Source of the DNA: Archegozetes longisetosus
Lineage: Eukaryota; Arthropoda; Arachnida; Sarcoptiformes; Trhypochthoniidae
Direction: 5' to 3'
NCBI GenBank assembly: GCA_018873245.2
Contig: JAEMBT020000004.1
Coordinates: 9,978,652 to 10,042,651, forward strand
DNA: 64,000 bases
Part shown: positions 48,412-61,645 of the stretch, piece after piece
Layout of the letters: every line of letters starts with the position of its first letter
How positions within the stretch are numbered: the first letter of the stretch is position 1
Notes under the pieces: generated by a model
What the model saw: only the letters and a program-made list of their open reading frames with translations
What the model was told of the DNA's origin: nothing
Database searches by the model: none
Made by a program: the position numbers and the translations under genes

Positions 48412-51400
48412 TATTATTTCTTATTTTTATTATTTCTCACTTCTTATTTTTGAGACAAAACAATTTTCAAACTCTTATTTCCTACATATACTCTTAAAGA
48501 GCATTTTGTTTAACTTTAAAAAAAAGTTAAATTTTATTTTCTTATTATCTTGTTATCGAGTTAACTGGATTTGATCCAATGATAAGATAGTAAGCCATTT
48601 GAGTCACATTTACCTTAAGCATGAACAAGTAGGACGAATCGTCTGTTTTTTGTCTGTTTAACTTTTGCCAACAAAAGAGCACAATTTCAGACCAGAAGCA
48701 GATTTTCGTCTATTCGTCGACTGACAGTTTTACGATTGTTTCGTCTTTTATAGTCTTTAACGACATGAGAGCATAAGAGCTATCAGCTCAGGAAAAGACC
48801 AAAACTAAATGCATTGTTAGAAAGTTTAAAGAACATGAAAAGACCGATACTGGTTGTTTGTTAGCGGCTCGTTATGTCTTTATCGAAGATTGGATTGCAT
48901 TTAATGGTTTAGAATGTTTTACATTCCTGTTGACCCACTCTATAGTCAAAGTCCGAAAGAGAGAGAGAGAGAGAGACATATAAAAAAGTTTATAACGCGT
49001 TCACATCTCGGGACTCGTTTTTTCTGCAACCTCACATTATTTACTTTTTTTAGTTTAACAGTAATTGTTATTGCACTAGTTTGATATAGAGAAGGAATGC
49101 TTTACATCTTGGGTGGCGTTTAGTTCAAAGGGGTAGAGGAATGGATACATGGCTTGCATAATGTCTCACAACTATAGAACTGATTTAAGTTTGTATGCAA
49201 TAGGAGTGCAATAATCATAATTGTGATAGTTTATAGTGAGTGATATCCACAAAGTAGTCTTGGAGAGAGTTAACCTCATAAACATTAACCTTCAAAACAT
49301 TAAGATTTTCTTATAAGCCTCTCTCACATGTTTATATCATTTATTTTCACAATATGTACGAGTAGTATATTCTTATTGTTGAAATACCTGAAGCATCGGC
49401 TCACCGGAAGCACCAAAACCGCGCCCCAAACATAGCATTATTATTAGTTATTGCAAACTCTGCTAATAGGGATTGACTGCATATTTTGCTTTCCCCATTC
49501 CAAACATATTTGAGAGATTGAAGGAAATGATAGCTTTTCAAAGTGATGCTTCATGTGCTTAACTGTGTAAGTGTTTTATTATTAGAATGTACCTGAATAT
49601 AGTTGCCTTTTAGCTGCTATCCCTTTGACTTAAACCGCATTGTACAGCATATACCACACACATGACATACACATACCTTGATTCACCTCATTCTCACATT
49701 ATCGAAATAAATGTGGGCGCAATTTTACGCTATCTCCAAATCACAATAATAGTTACTGTTGTAAATGCTCGATCAACGGTAGTCCTATTTCTCATTTTAC
49801 TATTCACTCATTGTTTCTCGCCTTTCTCTTAAAAGCATTTCACTTCACTAATCAAATGAAATTTATGTACAAAAATAGTTTTTAATGCATTCAATCGACA
49901 AAAATAAGAATTTCAGTCGTGATCAGAAATATTTTGCTGAATAGCACAGGTGTGCGCTTAACGACTACACGTGCAAAAAAGCCACTTATTCATAATCAAG
50001 CCTTTGGCACATCTGTAAGAAAGTCTATGAGTGGCAGCAATGCGAAGATGCAATACGATAGAGTCAACCATTAAGACAAATGATTATTCATTTCCGTTAG
50101 GGATTAAATGATATGTTAGCTCAGGTTAACCTTAATTCAACAAAAGAGCTGATTAGATGAGAGGTAAAAGTTTAATATTATGCAACCCCTTATAAGGATC
50201 TGTCGATTTCTGTCACATTTGAAAGTATAAACTGGGTTATTTTATTATAAGGTTAGAAGTCATTTACTTTAGTTCAACACAAAGTTAATCTGAATGTTTT
50301 GGCGCTTTTTTAATAACTGATTTCATTACAGATTGCATTAATCAAATTAAGAATTATATATTAGGGGATACTTTGATTATTTGAGGAAATAATGTAATTG
50401 CATTCCGAAAACAGGCGCTATGGATGCCATTTAATAAATTGCAGTAATTCACATAGTAATATGCATTATATTCATAATATGCATAATATTCATAAGCATT
50501 GCAATCATTTCTGCAATGTTCTCTGTATTTGTTTGTATGGCTTTTCATTTATTGTCGCCTAACAATCAAACCCAACTTATTTGCAACTATTTTACAAAAG
50601 AGCGCCTAAAATAAGGAAACAAATGATGCTAATGTTGAATCATGGTTACAGCTATACCATTATTTAAGTGTCTTCGCTTACGGCTAGTGTACCCAACTCA
50701 AAGCTCTCTCTGGCTAACTCGAAGCCCAATTCGTTCCATTATTTTTTCCATAATATGTTCTTTTCCTCAAAGTTCTTCTTCTCTTAGCTCAAAGTTTTGT
50801 AAAGTTTTTATACTTTTATATCGTTTTTTCGTATTGCAAGTGTTGTGCTTCGAAATCAATTAAGAGAAAACTGAAAATAGTTTTATTAAAAGTGCAATAA
50901 GTTTAATAACTCACATGGATGGATGATTTGAAATGATCCTTAATTATTTTCTACCAGGTCTGATATTTGAAATTAAGCTTTGTTACTTATTTGATTAGTT
51001 GATCTGTTAGTATAGAAGTATTTGATTGATTTATTTGATTTATTTAATTAAATGCATTGACACTTATAAAAGTTTTTGCTCTGCAAGCTTGAGTTGTAAT
51101 GAAAGGCCTAACGTTTGATTTAACAGTTTTAGGATTAATCGCGTATTCATTTGTAATACGAGATAACCAAACATCTCACTATAAATCTAGTTAATTTCAA
51201 AATTATAATTTATACATTGTACCACTAGATATTACACTAAAATTATAAGCTTATTTTGAAAATTTCTTATAGTGATTCTGATTCAATTTGAGCCAATTTC
51301 AAGGTTTCAATTTGTTTGTCTTTTAGTTCAATAATTAACCGAACAAATTGTTTACCTTATAATCCTTTGGGAAAATTTGATTCGATAAGATTAACTCTTT

Positions 51401-54400
51401 ATCGAAAGAACTATTTCAAGCTTGAGAGAAAGTTTTATTCATCAAGTTTAGACAACGACGCCATTAAAGTATTTATTGTTTTGACTTATTGTCCTTATCG
51501 CTAATAATGAATAGAGTAAAACATGAGAAACAATGCTAGGCTTCAAATAAAGTTTATTTTGACGACCAATTCATTCATATTTGTTTAGCAAAGATTCCAC
51601 AGTTTTTCTATAGAAAGTTAGTAACTATTTTATACAGAAAAACTAACCTTTTCTAAGACAAGATATTTTTAAATGAAAGTTTACAAATGTGATTGTTTAA
51701 TGTTTATGAAGCTAGTATTTACATATTATATAATTACTATGAATATGAGTCATTTGTGTGTAACGGCAACTCAAAACACTGTAATGATCTTGCAGTGACT
51801 CACTTATAGAGTCGCCTAAAAAATCCTACTTCCATATCTTCATAGTACAACACTCATCTTTTCTTACTACTATTCTCATTACTTCTTTAGTATACTTTAG
51901 GCACAGACTAATAAATGATTCATTCATATAATATTTGATAGTTTTTTGTTGGCGACACTTTATCAGTTCATTCAAGCAATAGAGACCTTCAAATGTTCTC
52001 GCAGTCTCAACGTTTCTACCAATTAAACACTTAAACAATATTTTTGTTGCAAAATATCACTCTTTATTTACCATTTTTTATTCATTTCAATTAGACCACA
52101 TTGTAATTAAGTGTTAGATGAAATTTGTGACTAAGTAAAAAGTCGATCTGTCATACATCTAATAAATACCTATTGAGTGAAATCTATTTTCTGTCATTAA
52201 CTCAATGATGACAATCAAATAGAAAATCATATTTGCCTTCAGAACTTTGATCTTATTAATAGCAAGCTTGTCAATCATTTCTTAAATTAATGCATTGAGT
52301 AGAATTTGCACACTTATTTGCATTTTAAGCTTAGTTATAAATAATATGCTATTATATGAGATTATTTTTGGTTTCATTATTTAATACCATTAATAATTGA
52401 GTTCAAACCGTTATTACTTTGTCCGTTGTTTGCAACACTTATTCGGCCCTAAAATACCTAAGTTTAGTGCAATACATGAGAAATTTCTAATATTAGTTGA
52501 GCTCTATTTTTGAGATTAACGTCAACCATGCTATCGTAAAGCTGTTTACTATTTGTAAACTTTCATCACTATAACTTTCCATCGAACTTCATTTTGACGT
52601 TCGTACCAATTCAATCATGCTTTCTCTGAACACCTTTTAAGTTGGGCAAAGTTAAATATAATCCAAACAAAATATTGACCTAATCTTGCTGAAAATCAAA
52701 CGAGATAAAAGTTAGGAATGATCAATTAAAGTGAAGTGTTGATGAGAATATTGTTTTATTGTAAATGTTGAAAGCATAATTCAATTTATGAGATTATATT
52801 TTTGAGAGGTGTCTCTTTTGACTTGGTGTACTTTTTATAGTAAAACTTCTCGTATTGACATTTAGCTGAAGACGAGTAAATCTAATTTTTGTATGAATTG
52901 ATTTGTGCATCGCTGTAGCTCTTTCTCAAAGCGTGCAGTTTAATACTTTAATGTACGAATATTGAGCTCTTCTAATCGAACCTAATCGTTGAAACTAACT
53001 GTCAACAAATAAATATGAAAAATTTCTTTTGGAAGTGAAGCCTAAATGTGATGTTGCACTTGATTTGTTAATTACTCTTTAGATTAATTGAATAATTATC
53101 GGATTTTCATATTGAAATCCTTTTTGAGTAATTGTAATTTTATTGATTTGAAAATGGAAACTACAATGAAAACAATAAAAAAAAGTTTAGTAGTTCCGTT
53201 ATTAAAGAGAAGCACATTATCTACCTTGTAGAAGTATTATTGACAATTGAGAGCATTATTGCTGTTTAATATCCATGTTTGACCTCTAATCGCTTATAAA
53301 TCAATACTCGCTTACAATACTTACAAACTAACCTAACTTTTAATAATAAACATCAGTAGAGCCTAACTAATTATTGAATGCATAAATGTTTTTTACCCTT
53401 TCTCCGTAATTGTATATAATATTGTTTAATTTATTTGTCTGATTAGTATTTACTGCAATGAATGAGAAGATAATGATTGTGTGAGTTGAAAGCGTATTAT
53501 TGCATACATAACATGCAATCGAACTTTGTATTCAGGTTAGAGACAGTTCATGGAGAAACCCCACTATTATCACCAATCGCATCCATTCATAATTCAGATT
53601 TAATCACTTCCACATTTAGTTCAATTTAGCTTCAAATTAATAAAAGTCAATTTATTAAAAGACTTAAAAGTAACGGTTTTGAAAAACTAAAAATAATGGC
53701 CTAAATGGTAGGCACGATATTAGTTGGGGCTCGGCTTCAAAACTAATTTGATAAGTATATTCTCTGTTGAATTATAGCGGTATTACTTGGAATAGTGGAA
53801 TAAACTCTTTCTTCTAATTGTGAGTTTGATCCAAATTTCCAGAGTTTGCATTTGAACATTTTCAGGAAAAAGCATTTGATAATTATTTAGATGATAAAAC
53901 TCTAGTATATAATTAGATGGATTTCTTGAAAAAAGACGCCCAAAGTTCAACGAAATCGGTATTTTTTATTGGCGTGTCTCACATTTGATTGTAGACAATT
54001 TTATTATCAATTGAAGTATACGTTAAGAGTTAGTATAAGAGCGCATTATTGTAGGTTAGGTATCATAAGTTAGTAAGAATTGTGTGAAAGAGAAGCAAAA
54101 ACCGAAGGACAGTTACGTTAAGATCTATTGTTTATAGAAACAGAGATGACTCACCAACTCATGAATTTACTGCTAGATGAGATCAATTTTTAATTCGCGT
54201 CGTCGTAGTCAGTCTTATCAAATTTTCCCATTCCAAGTCCATAATATTCTTGGAATTTGAAATCAATACAACATTTTATTCGTAAGTTTCGCTTTGAATC
54301 GTCGATTCCTGTAAATTGTAACAAATTCTGCGACTCAGGTAAGAGTTACGCAATGATGGCTTATTTTCAATATATTGATTAGGATTTCATTTGTTTAGAT

Positions 54401-56281
54401 AATTTAATTTGATTGCCTTCAAACTTGAAAAGTCATAACAATATTATTTGCTCAAATAATTGAATTGAGTCACTATATGTGACGATCATTTCTAGCCTTA
54501 TATCAACTATTAACGATTCAGGAAATCCTCATCAGAAATATGACAATTTATTAAATTAAAAGCTTATTCGAAAAACCCAACTATAATCTGATTTGAGGTA
54601 GTAGCTAGTATGTTTTGAAAATTTCAAAATCTTATCTAAATGAATAGATTTTCAATTCCTAATTCAATTGATATGTGTACGCAAAACTTGTATAAATCAA
54701 TAATTTGTTCGATATTAATTTTGAAATAATTGAAAATAAACGAGATATGCTCTAGAGTGCCACGATTTTGTGGCTTTAGCGATCAATAGGTATTTGTTGT
54801 ATTTATATTGATGTTGCCATCAAAAGTTTGTTATGTTTGATATCGCTAAGGATAAGACCGGCTCGTGAGAGGTGTACTGTTTATTATTATAATTACTTTT
54901 ATTGATTGCCCAGAAGTGATCGTAAGTTTTGCACGACTATTGCGCAAAACACGAAAACGTTACATAAGTTGTCAGTCAAAACAGTAGAGAAATAGACTTT
55001 CATTCACAATAATGCACTATTAACGTAGTTTGTAATCGACACCCGATTGACGTAAGACATACTTGAGTATAACAAGTGATCCCTTATTAGATTAATACAT
55101 CAACAAACAACTACAAACAATAAATATCAAACTAATTTTCATAACAAATATACACCTTCACAGACGTGTTGGTATATGAGTCAGCAAAGCATTTATATAT
55201 TATTTACGTGTTTGACAAATTAGCTCTAATTTTGCTTTGTTTACATTACAAGTACTCTTCAATTGAGCTGTTAAACAGTGTTGCAATTTTAATTTAATTA
55301 CTAATTAATAAATAACATTCTTAATGATGCAATTGTTCAAACTGATGTTTACGGAATATTGAATATAATACGCAAATAGATATGAATTCCTTGAATACGA
55401 TAACCGTAATTCCTTATCAAATATTGCACATTATTCCTTGCGCTAGATGCTTTGACCGGTATTGAAGCAAAGCGTTCATCAGATTAGCTTATGACGAATG
55501 TTTGTCTCGTCACGACATTTGATTGATTTATTGAATTTCATATGACAAGCTAAAAGTTTGTTGAAATTAGTTTTTTCATACAAGAAATTGTAACAAAATA
55601 AAAGAAAAAGCAAATGCAATTAAAGGCATTTTATTATCTGTGGTCGAAGTAATTTATATAAGAAATGGTTTGAAATTCTGCAGAAATGGACGATTTAGGA
55701 AAGTATACGAATCGGAATCGTAATAATTCGAAAACCATTATTATCATTTGTAAATTGATGCTCTGACTCACGCACATCCGCCAATTGAAGTGTAACTATT
55801 TCAATATACAGTATTCCTTGTCCTTTGCATCGAATATTGTTATTAGCGGTAGTTTTTGTTTAATCTAACCATCATCCCGAGTATTGGACGTTCTTAGCTC
55901 AAGCTTTAATAAAGTGTTTCTGGGATAACTGTTGAGCTCATAGATATGGATAGGTTAGAATCTGAATAGTTTTTTGTATGTTAACCACCCATGAAGATTA
56001 CCTTTAGGGCGGAAGCTGAGCATAAATTTTCCTTCTTTTCTTTTTTTACGTAATCTATGACTCTTGCGATCCTAAGACGATCAAAAGTGATCATCATATC
56101 CCCAGTGCTCACAAAAGAAAGCAGTTTTTTTTATTTAAACAAGAGCTGACCGACTTTGCGTCAGTTTTGTTAAAAAGACGCGCGAGGCGTAGAGAATTCA
56201 AGCTGAATATCGCTTGAGGAGAAGCAATAAACAAGTAGTAGTTTTTTGCCGCAGCTTGTAATTCAAGTAAAAAAGATTCAT

Positions 56282-56341
56282 CTCTCTTCTTCTCTCTCTT
56301 CTCTCTCTTTTCTTCTCTCTCTTTCTCCTCTCTTTTCTTCT
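56282..56341. repeat. CT-rich tract
   Basis: About 60 bases of almost pure pyrimidine, made of CTCT and TTCT units. On the minus strand it is a GA-rich tract that could bind GAGA-type factors; no adjacent gene is recognised. Confidence 0.85.
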
Positions 56342-57829
56342 TGTTTCCAACTCCGAACCCCTCAGTAATTAGTGTTGAGATTTCTATGGTTTTTGTGGGT
56401 CACTGCCCTTGTTTTAAAACCTTGAGAAACAAAAAATATATTACATTACGCAAATCTTACTCGTTCGCATGAATGTCTCTATGCACACCTGATATACTAT
56501 CAAACTTATTGATATGCAGCACAACGCATAGATGCATCACATCTCTTGTTAGCTTTTACTCTTACAAACCGGACTTTAATGAGGATGTTTTTAATAAATT
56601 GGTAGTCTTTTTCTGCATACTTCTCAACTATTCGGATGTCAAACAAATATTTAGTTCTTATCGTTTTCTTGCATATTTCTAATTATAAAAGCAATCAGTT
56701 TCACATGATTCGCATTTGCAATAGCTTTTCACATGATTCTCAGTGTTGATAATTTTATCTTTTAATTCTGGCAAATTTTCTAAATATTTGGTGACAGTTA
56801 AGGGCTTATATCGGTGTTAACTTTGGCCAATAAAGCAAAGTATAATAAGTCATAATTCCGTGTTGGAGTATATGAAAATTATCTAACAAAAGAGTCGCAA
56901 ACCTTCACAGTAATCTATTGCTTACAATTGATCTAAGCGGTAGTTTCCCTTTTCAAGTATCGTTTCAACTGTAGGTATGTTATACACTGTGTGGTAATAA
57001 TGGGCAATCCCAGCATTAATAAAGATAATAATAATGGTAGAATAATAATGAACTTATTCTTAATCAGTTGTTTATAGATAATACTGTTATTGTCGACAAC
57101 CTGTTCCTCGTATACAAGCAATGATTGAATGTTTGTTAGACTATAGACTTTTCAAGTTCTCTGTCGAGTATCGATTGTACAATTGAAATACTGATCTCAT
57201 TATTTACATTCTCAATCTAATTTTTAAACTTTGTATTAGCTAATTTGAAAACCACTGCAAAAGTAGGAATAAATACATTAAATTAGTTGAACATTAGCTC
57301 GACTAGAAATAATTGAGCTGATCATAGGAATAGTGGTGAAATAAGTAAAATTGATGGCATTGTTTCTAAGAAAATGGTTTTGCGTTTCTAGTGGTCTAAT
57401 ATATTGCAGATTGAGTAGGCGATACACAATTTAGGGCAAAACTTCTTCTCTATTGTATACAACATCAATTGCTTTGTCTCAATTGTCCGACAAACTTACT
57501 CTCTCTTTACTATTTTTCTCTGTCTAATCATTTCAGCCAACCATAACATACAATATATACAGTGTATGACAGTATGATATTCAGTCTATAGCATCCGCCA
57601 ACGCATTACTGGTATTTGTGACAAAAATAGTATACATTGTTTGCATTACATCACTGAATCATAATAGTTATATAAATATACACCCTTTGCCTAATCATAA
57701 CAATCATAAGCTATCGACGTCTCATTATTTGGTGATTAATTAAAAACCAAATGACGCTCTGTCGGCCAGTCAGTCAAGAGCCAGAACGAGAGTCGAGAAA
57801 CTGAAGAGTTGAAGGGAGTTACAAAAGTT

Positions 57830-60742
57830 ATGAGTTTACCCAATACAGTAAGATTTTTTACGGAAGTTAGTTTCCGATAAAAGTGACGTGAGTGCGGTTA
57901 GAGTGGAAGCCCTGTGTGTCTATATAGTGTTTCGTACCTCTAGTTTCCAAGCTGTGTGCGTAACATTCAATTGCATCGGCGTAACTTTTAGTTAGTTATA
58001 ATCTCCTCCCCTTTACCCCCACTCCTTTTTTACCGGGGATTTTTGAAGCACTTAGACTAAAGCCATGCCGGTATTTATTGAGAGACAGGACTATAAGCCA
58101 ATTCAGTTTGAATTGCACTTGCAAACAGATCCTATTGTGTGCTAAGTAATGTTATGTTATGCTAAGTTAGCTAATGCTCATTCCAACGACTTGACCCTTT
58201 GCTGCACGAAAACATAAACTTATTATAATAATCATGTGTTACGCGTCCAGCTTCATACAAGCCGCTGCCTTTATATATCGTACTTTTCTCAAGTGTCACC
58301 AACTCTTAACTACTAGTCATATTTCTTGTCCATTTAAACAAATGTCAAGTATGTTATTCTCTTCTGAAAACTTACTGAAAAATTACTGAAAACTTGAAAT
58401 TCTGTCCAGAAAAGCTTCGATTCTGCTCAGAAAAGTTTTCACTGAGTTTCCTCATCGCGATCACTTCTTACTTAGAAATAATCTGAAGCTTGTACTGATC
58501 TTAAAATTGTTTCTTTGATCTGATAATTTGTAGAACATTTAAGACAACAACAGTTGGTTTTACTGTTAACACTAGTAGTTTTGTTCCTTTCAATAAATAT
58601 CTCAATGGCATCTCCAATAAGAAGTGCGTCTTCGCCCCAAAAGCAATCACCGAGTGGATCTCCATCGTCATCATCGCGTCGATCTTCAATCACCTCATTG
58701 ACCTCATCGCCACCGAAATGGGTCAACCCGTGTCAACTGCCTACTCATCCAATAGATCCAGATAAAGACTTTGCTGGTGCGCCTTCAGTTCCTATCGAAG
58801 GACTATTACGTAATGTGATGAGTATAGCCAAAGTTGCCCGAAATCATGGACAACAAGTAAAACAAAAGTTTGTAAGTGAACAGTTTTAGAGCATTTTTTG
58901 ATCAGATTTTGAGCAGTTTTTGCTATTAGATATTTGTTGTATGAATAATTGGGCTGGAGCTCAAATTGAAATGAAAATAAAGCTGTATTGACGTATTGTT
59001 CCGTACGCTAGTAGGCTATTGTTTGTGAAAAATGCCTTAGCAGTCAATGAAAGTGTACTCTCTAAGCTATTGCGGATGTTGTCTCTTTATTGCTTGTTAT
59101 GATGCAATCTTTCATATACAACAACGTGACTCTGCATTTCTATATATCTACTTTAAACTTATTACTTCTTACAATCAAATAAATGAATGCATTTATAGCC
59201 CACTTGATATCCGTCTGAACAGCCTCCTGAATAGCATATTTTATAATTAACTCGATAATCAAATCAAATCAAATGAAAAAAGTTGTCTAGAATTCAATTA
59301 TATGACTAATCAAGTTTAGATTACAATAGTTTCAACTAAGCTTTTAGTACACAATCTGTAAATGTATATTTCCTTTGCCTTCACTCCGATATGTCGTTCA
59401 GAAAATTTTTCACTCATTCTTCCATTTAGTTATTAGCTTACGTTTTGACGTCAATCACATTTTCATGAATTGTTCATATTTTTTACAAAAGCAAATCCGT
59501 CCGACAACTTCTATATATTTGTTTCATGTAATCATTTGAATAAGATTAAAATATCTTATTTATTTTCTGTCACATTTGTAAGTTGATGATAAAAAATTGA
59601 TGCATACAATTGATTCATTCACACAAACTTTGCTCCGGAGTCATAAAGTACTTACTACTAAGATATGAAACTTTATTTCGATAGTTTTTATACACTGTTC
59701 ATCCGCTAAGCATTTACTGCATTCTTATTGATAATCATAACGATAGGGACGCTATTATTTATCTTTATTATTTTCTTAATTGGGTTAGTCTTCAAAGACG
59801 TTTGGGAAATGCCGCCACTTTTGGTGACTCATATGATGAAATGTATCGCAATTTCTTGCAATCACTTAAGTTATTCGGTCATAGCTTTGGCATTGAAATC
59901 GATAGATAATAGAGTACTCTGTCTGAAAGTAGAGCAGAGCTCGCAGTTCCTGCTAAAAAATATTCTTTCATTATAATTAATATAGAAGTAGGCGTTCTGC
60001 ATAACTCGTATTAATAATACTGAATAATAGTTAGCTTTCTGAACGCATCTCTAAACAGTTACTCATTTACTTAACTGTTTGATCACTTGATTATCGAACA
60101 GCGACTTAACCTATAACTTCTTTTCTTCCATCTAATACTTGATCTAGCACAAACCTTCTCTCAGTTAGTAACTAATCAATTATGCATTCTAATCCTTAGC
60201 TAAACAACACTTTTAATGATCCTGAGTTCGAGGATGGAGTCAAAACTTATAGGCAGGAATGGCTGCCAGAAATACCACCCACCACTGAAGAAGTGTTTCA
60301 ACAAATCACCGTAAGAACTAAATCAATATATTTATCCCGAATTATCAAACGTCCGCCTAATTCTAACTGTTTACTGATTTGTTTGTTGCAGTCCAATGAG
60401 GCGTTCACCACAGCATTTGAGTACGTCCAATACTTCGCAGTTGGTTTGGAGCAGATACTACTAGACCAAGTGTTACATGACGGAAAAATGACAACAGATT
60501 TCAAAGACATAGAGTACGATTTGTTCCAATTGTTGTGTGAAATACAACTAGGGATGCACCTACAGAATATTGAGCCAAAGGCTGATGTTTTACGACATGT
60601 AATGTCTCATCAATACCGTGACATCAATGAATCATCGCTAAGAAACTTACGCGACTATCTTATACTAAGAGATTACATCTCTGCCACCAATTTTATAGCA
60701 CAACTGTTCGCCTATCATAGATCAAAAATCAGATCCCAATGA
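57830..60742 (+). CDS. Secreted four-helix-bundle cytokine, CNTF/CLCF1-like
   Basis: Four exons join with phase-0 introns: 57830-57847, 58554-58871, 60200-60310 and 60392-60742, giving 265 residues. Exon 1 encodes only MSLPNT; joined to LVLLLTLVVLFLSINIS it makes a convincing signal peptide (cut near residue 25). A Ser/Pro-rich spacer follows to about residue 63. Helix A is likely about 82-112. Then FNDPEF (117-122) closely resembles FNEPDF of human CLCF1, and EWLPEIPPTTEEVFQQI fits the A-B loop. The C-terminus, SLRNLRDYLILRDYISATNFI, resembles helix D of CNTF, cardiotrophin-1 and CLCF1. All-phase-0 introns are typical of type I cytokine genes. By family logic it would act outside the cell on a gp130/Domeless-type receptor and JAK-STAT; that is inference. 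Drosophila unpaired proteins are the best-known arthropod relatives. Confidence 0.72.
57848..58553 (+). other. First intron of the cytokine-like gene
   Basis: It begins with donor GTAAGA directly after the sixth codon and ends CAACAACAG. Fourteen bases in lies a palindromic ETS-like pair, CGGAA-N6-TTCCG (57861-57876), followed by GTGACGTGAG, so regulatory sites may extend into this intron. A short frame starting at ATG 58064 leads nowhere. Confidence 0.5.
58872..60199 (+). other. Second intron of the cytokine-like gene
   Basis: About 1.3 kb from donor GTAAGT at 58872 to an acceptor at 60198-60199. Frames at 59047-59250 and 59728-59976 have no family resemblance and no fitting splice sites. 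I see no RNA gene or repeat in it. Confidence 0.5.
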
Positions 60743-61645
60743 GATCCTGAACTCAAAGTCAGATCCCAATCAAATCCTAGACTTAATTTATTGGCTTTAG
60801 TGATGCCAACACTTTGTCAACCGATTGTCGAACAATTGCTTCTCGTTTTTTATTTGAAAGCACTTTTAAAACTGTGATCTCTCAGCCTTTGTTTATTTAT
60901 TTATATTTATTTATTTGTTTCGATTCTTCTCTAATTCATTGTTTCGCATTCATCAAAATATTTACTTAGTTTTGAAAAGTTAAGAGTTATTCAGTCCAAA
61001 TATTATTATTATTATTATTATTATTAAAGAGTATAAACATTTTCAATTGTATACATTTTACCACTAATAGAGGTAATGAACTGCCAGTTAAGATCAGATT
61101 TCATTATACAAACTGTTGATAGGTTGAAAGTGTCATTTTAATAGCAGGTCACAAATTATTTGATGAATTGTCACACAATCAGTATTTATTTATTAACATT
61201 TAACATGAGACAAACTCATCGAAACAAGTTTTCATAAGTCCGTCCTTTAACTAACTTATTGTTTTAAATAATTGTTATTGAATTGTCTTGAAATTTAACA
61301 CTCATTTATTTTAACACATTAATCAAACTTATTGTACATATATATAACTTATTATAAAAATGAAACTATCTTTAGATAAATAAAATTATTTGATTCATAA
61401 AATTATTTTATGTCTTCTTATAAATTAATCATGATTACAACTTAAATCCTATCATTTGATCAAATCTTTTAAAGTTACAAAACTTCGTATTTGGTGGCCA
61501 ACTTTGATTGCGTGAACCACTTCTTGCAAGTCGTACCGATATATGGCGTGACAGTCACAGTCTGGTCAGTGATTTATCCTCTAAACCAGTTGTCAAACAA
61601 TTTGTGCGTGTTTTCACTCAGAGAATGAAAAGATAAATAGAAAAG
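60743..61645. other. Shared 3' flank of the two cytokine-like genes
   Basis: About 900 bases between two convergent stop codons. It contains an (ATT)n run at about 61002-61025, a plus-strand AATAAA near 61379, and minus-strand AATAAA signals (seen as TTTATT) near 61185 and 61305. The two transcripts may therefore overlap at their 3' ends. Confidence 0.45.

Larger units (their letters stand above)
42481..57829. other. 15-kb gene-poor region
   Basis: No exon chain could be built here. Features that stand out are the GC-rich inverted-repeat element at 45119-45760, an ATTGAATAC-type repeat at 46014-46078, (TTA)n with an adjacent hairpin near 48340-48410, a GA run followed by TATAAAAAA at 48960-48986 that resembles a plus-strand promoter but has no coding exon after it, and a pyrimidine-rich tract at 56282-56341. 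Frames such as 46406-46648, 50642-50863, 51826-52038 and 56473-56682 have no recognisable domain. The rightmost few hundred bases form the promoter and 5' UTR of the cytokine-like gene. Confidence 0.4.

Noticed and set aside
51826..52038. 70-codon minus-strand frame considered as a third helical cytokine
   Set aside because: No signal peptide, no neighbouring exons in phase and no motif shared with the pair at 58-63 kb.
58064..58144. ATG-initiated 26-codon frame considered as first exon of the cytokine-like gene
   Set aside because: No donor in the right phase; the ATG at 57830 followed by GTAAGA fits better.
58472..58726. Minus-strand acidic frames opposite the cytokine-like exon
   Set aside because: The Asp-rich composition comes from the antisense of the Ser-rich spacer; they are shadows.
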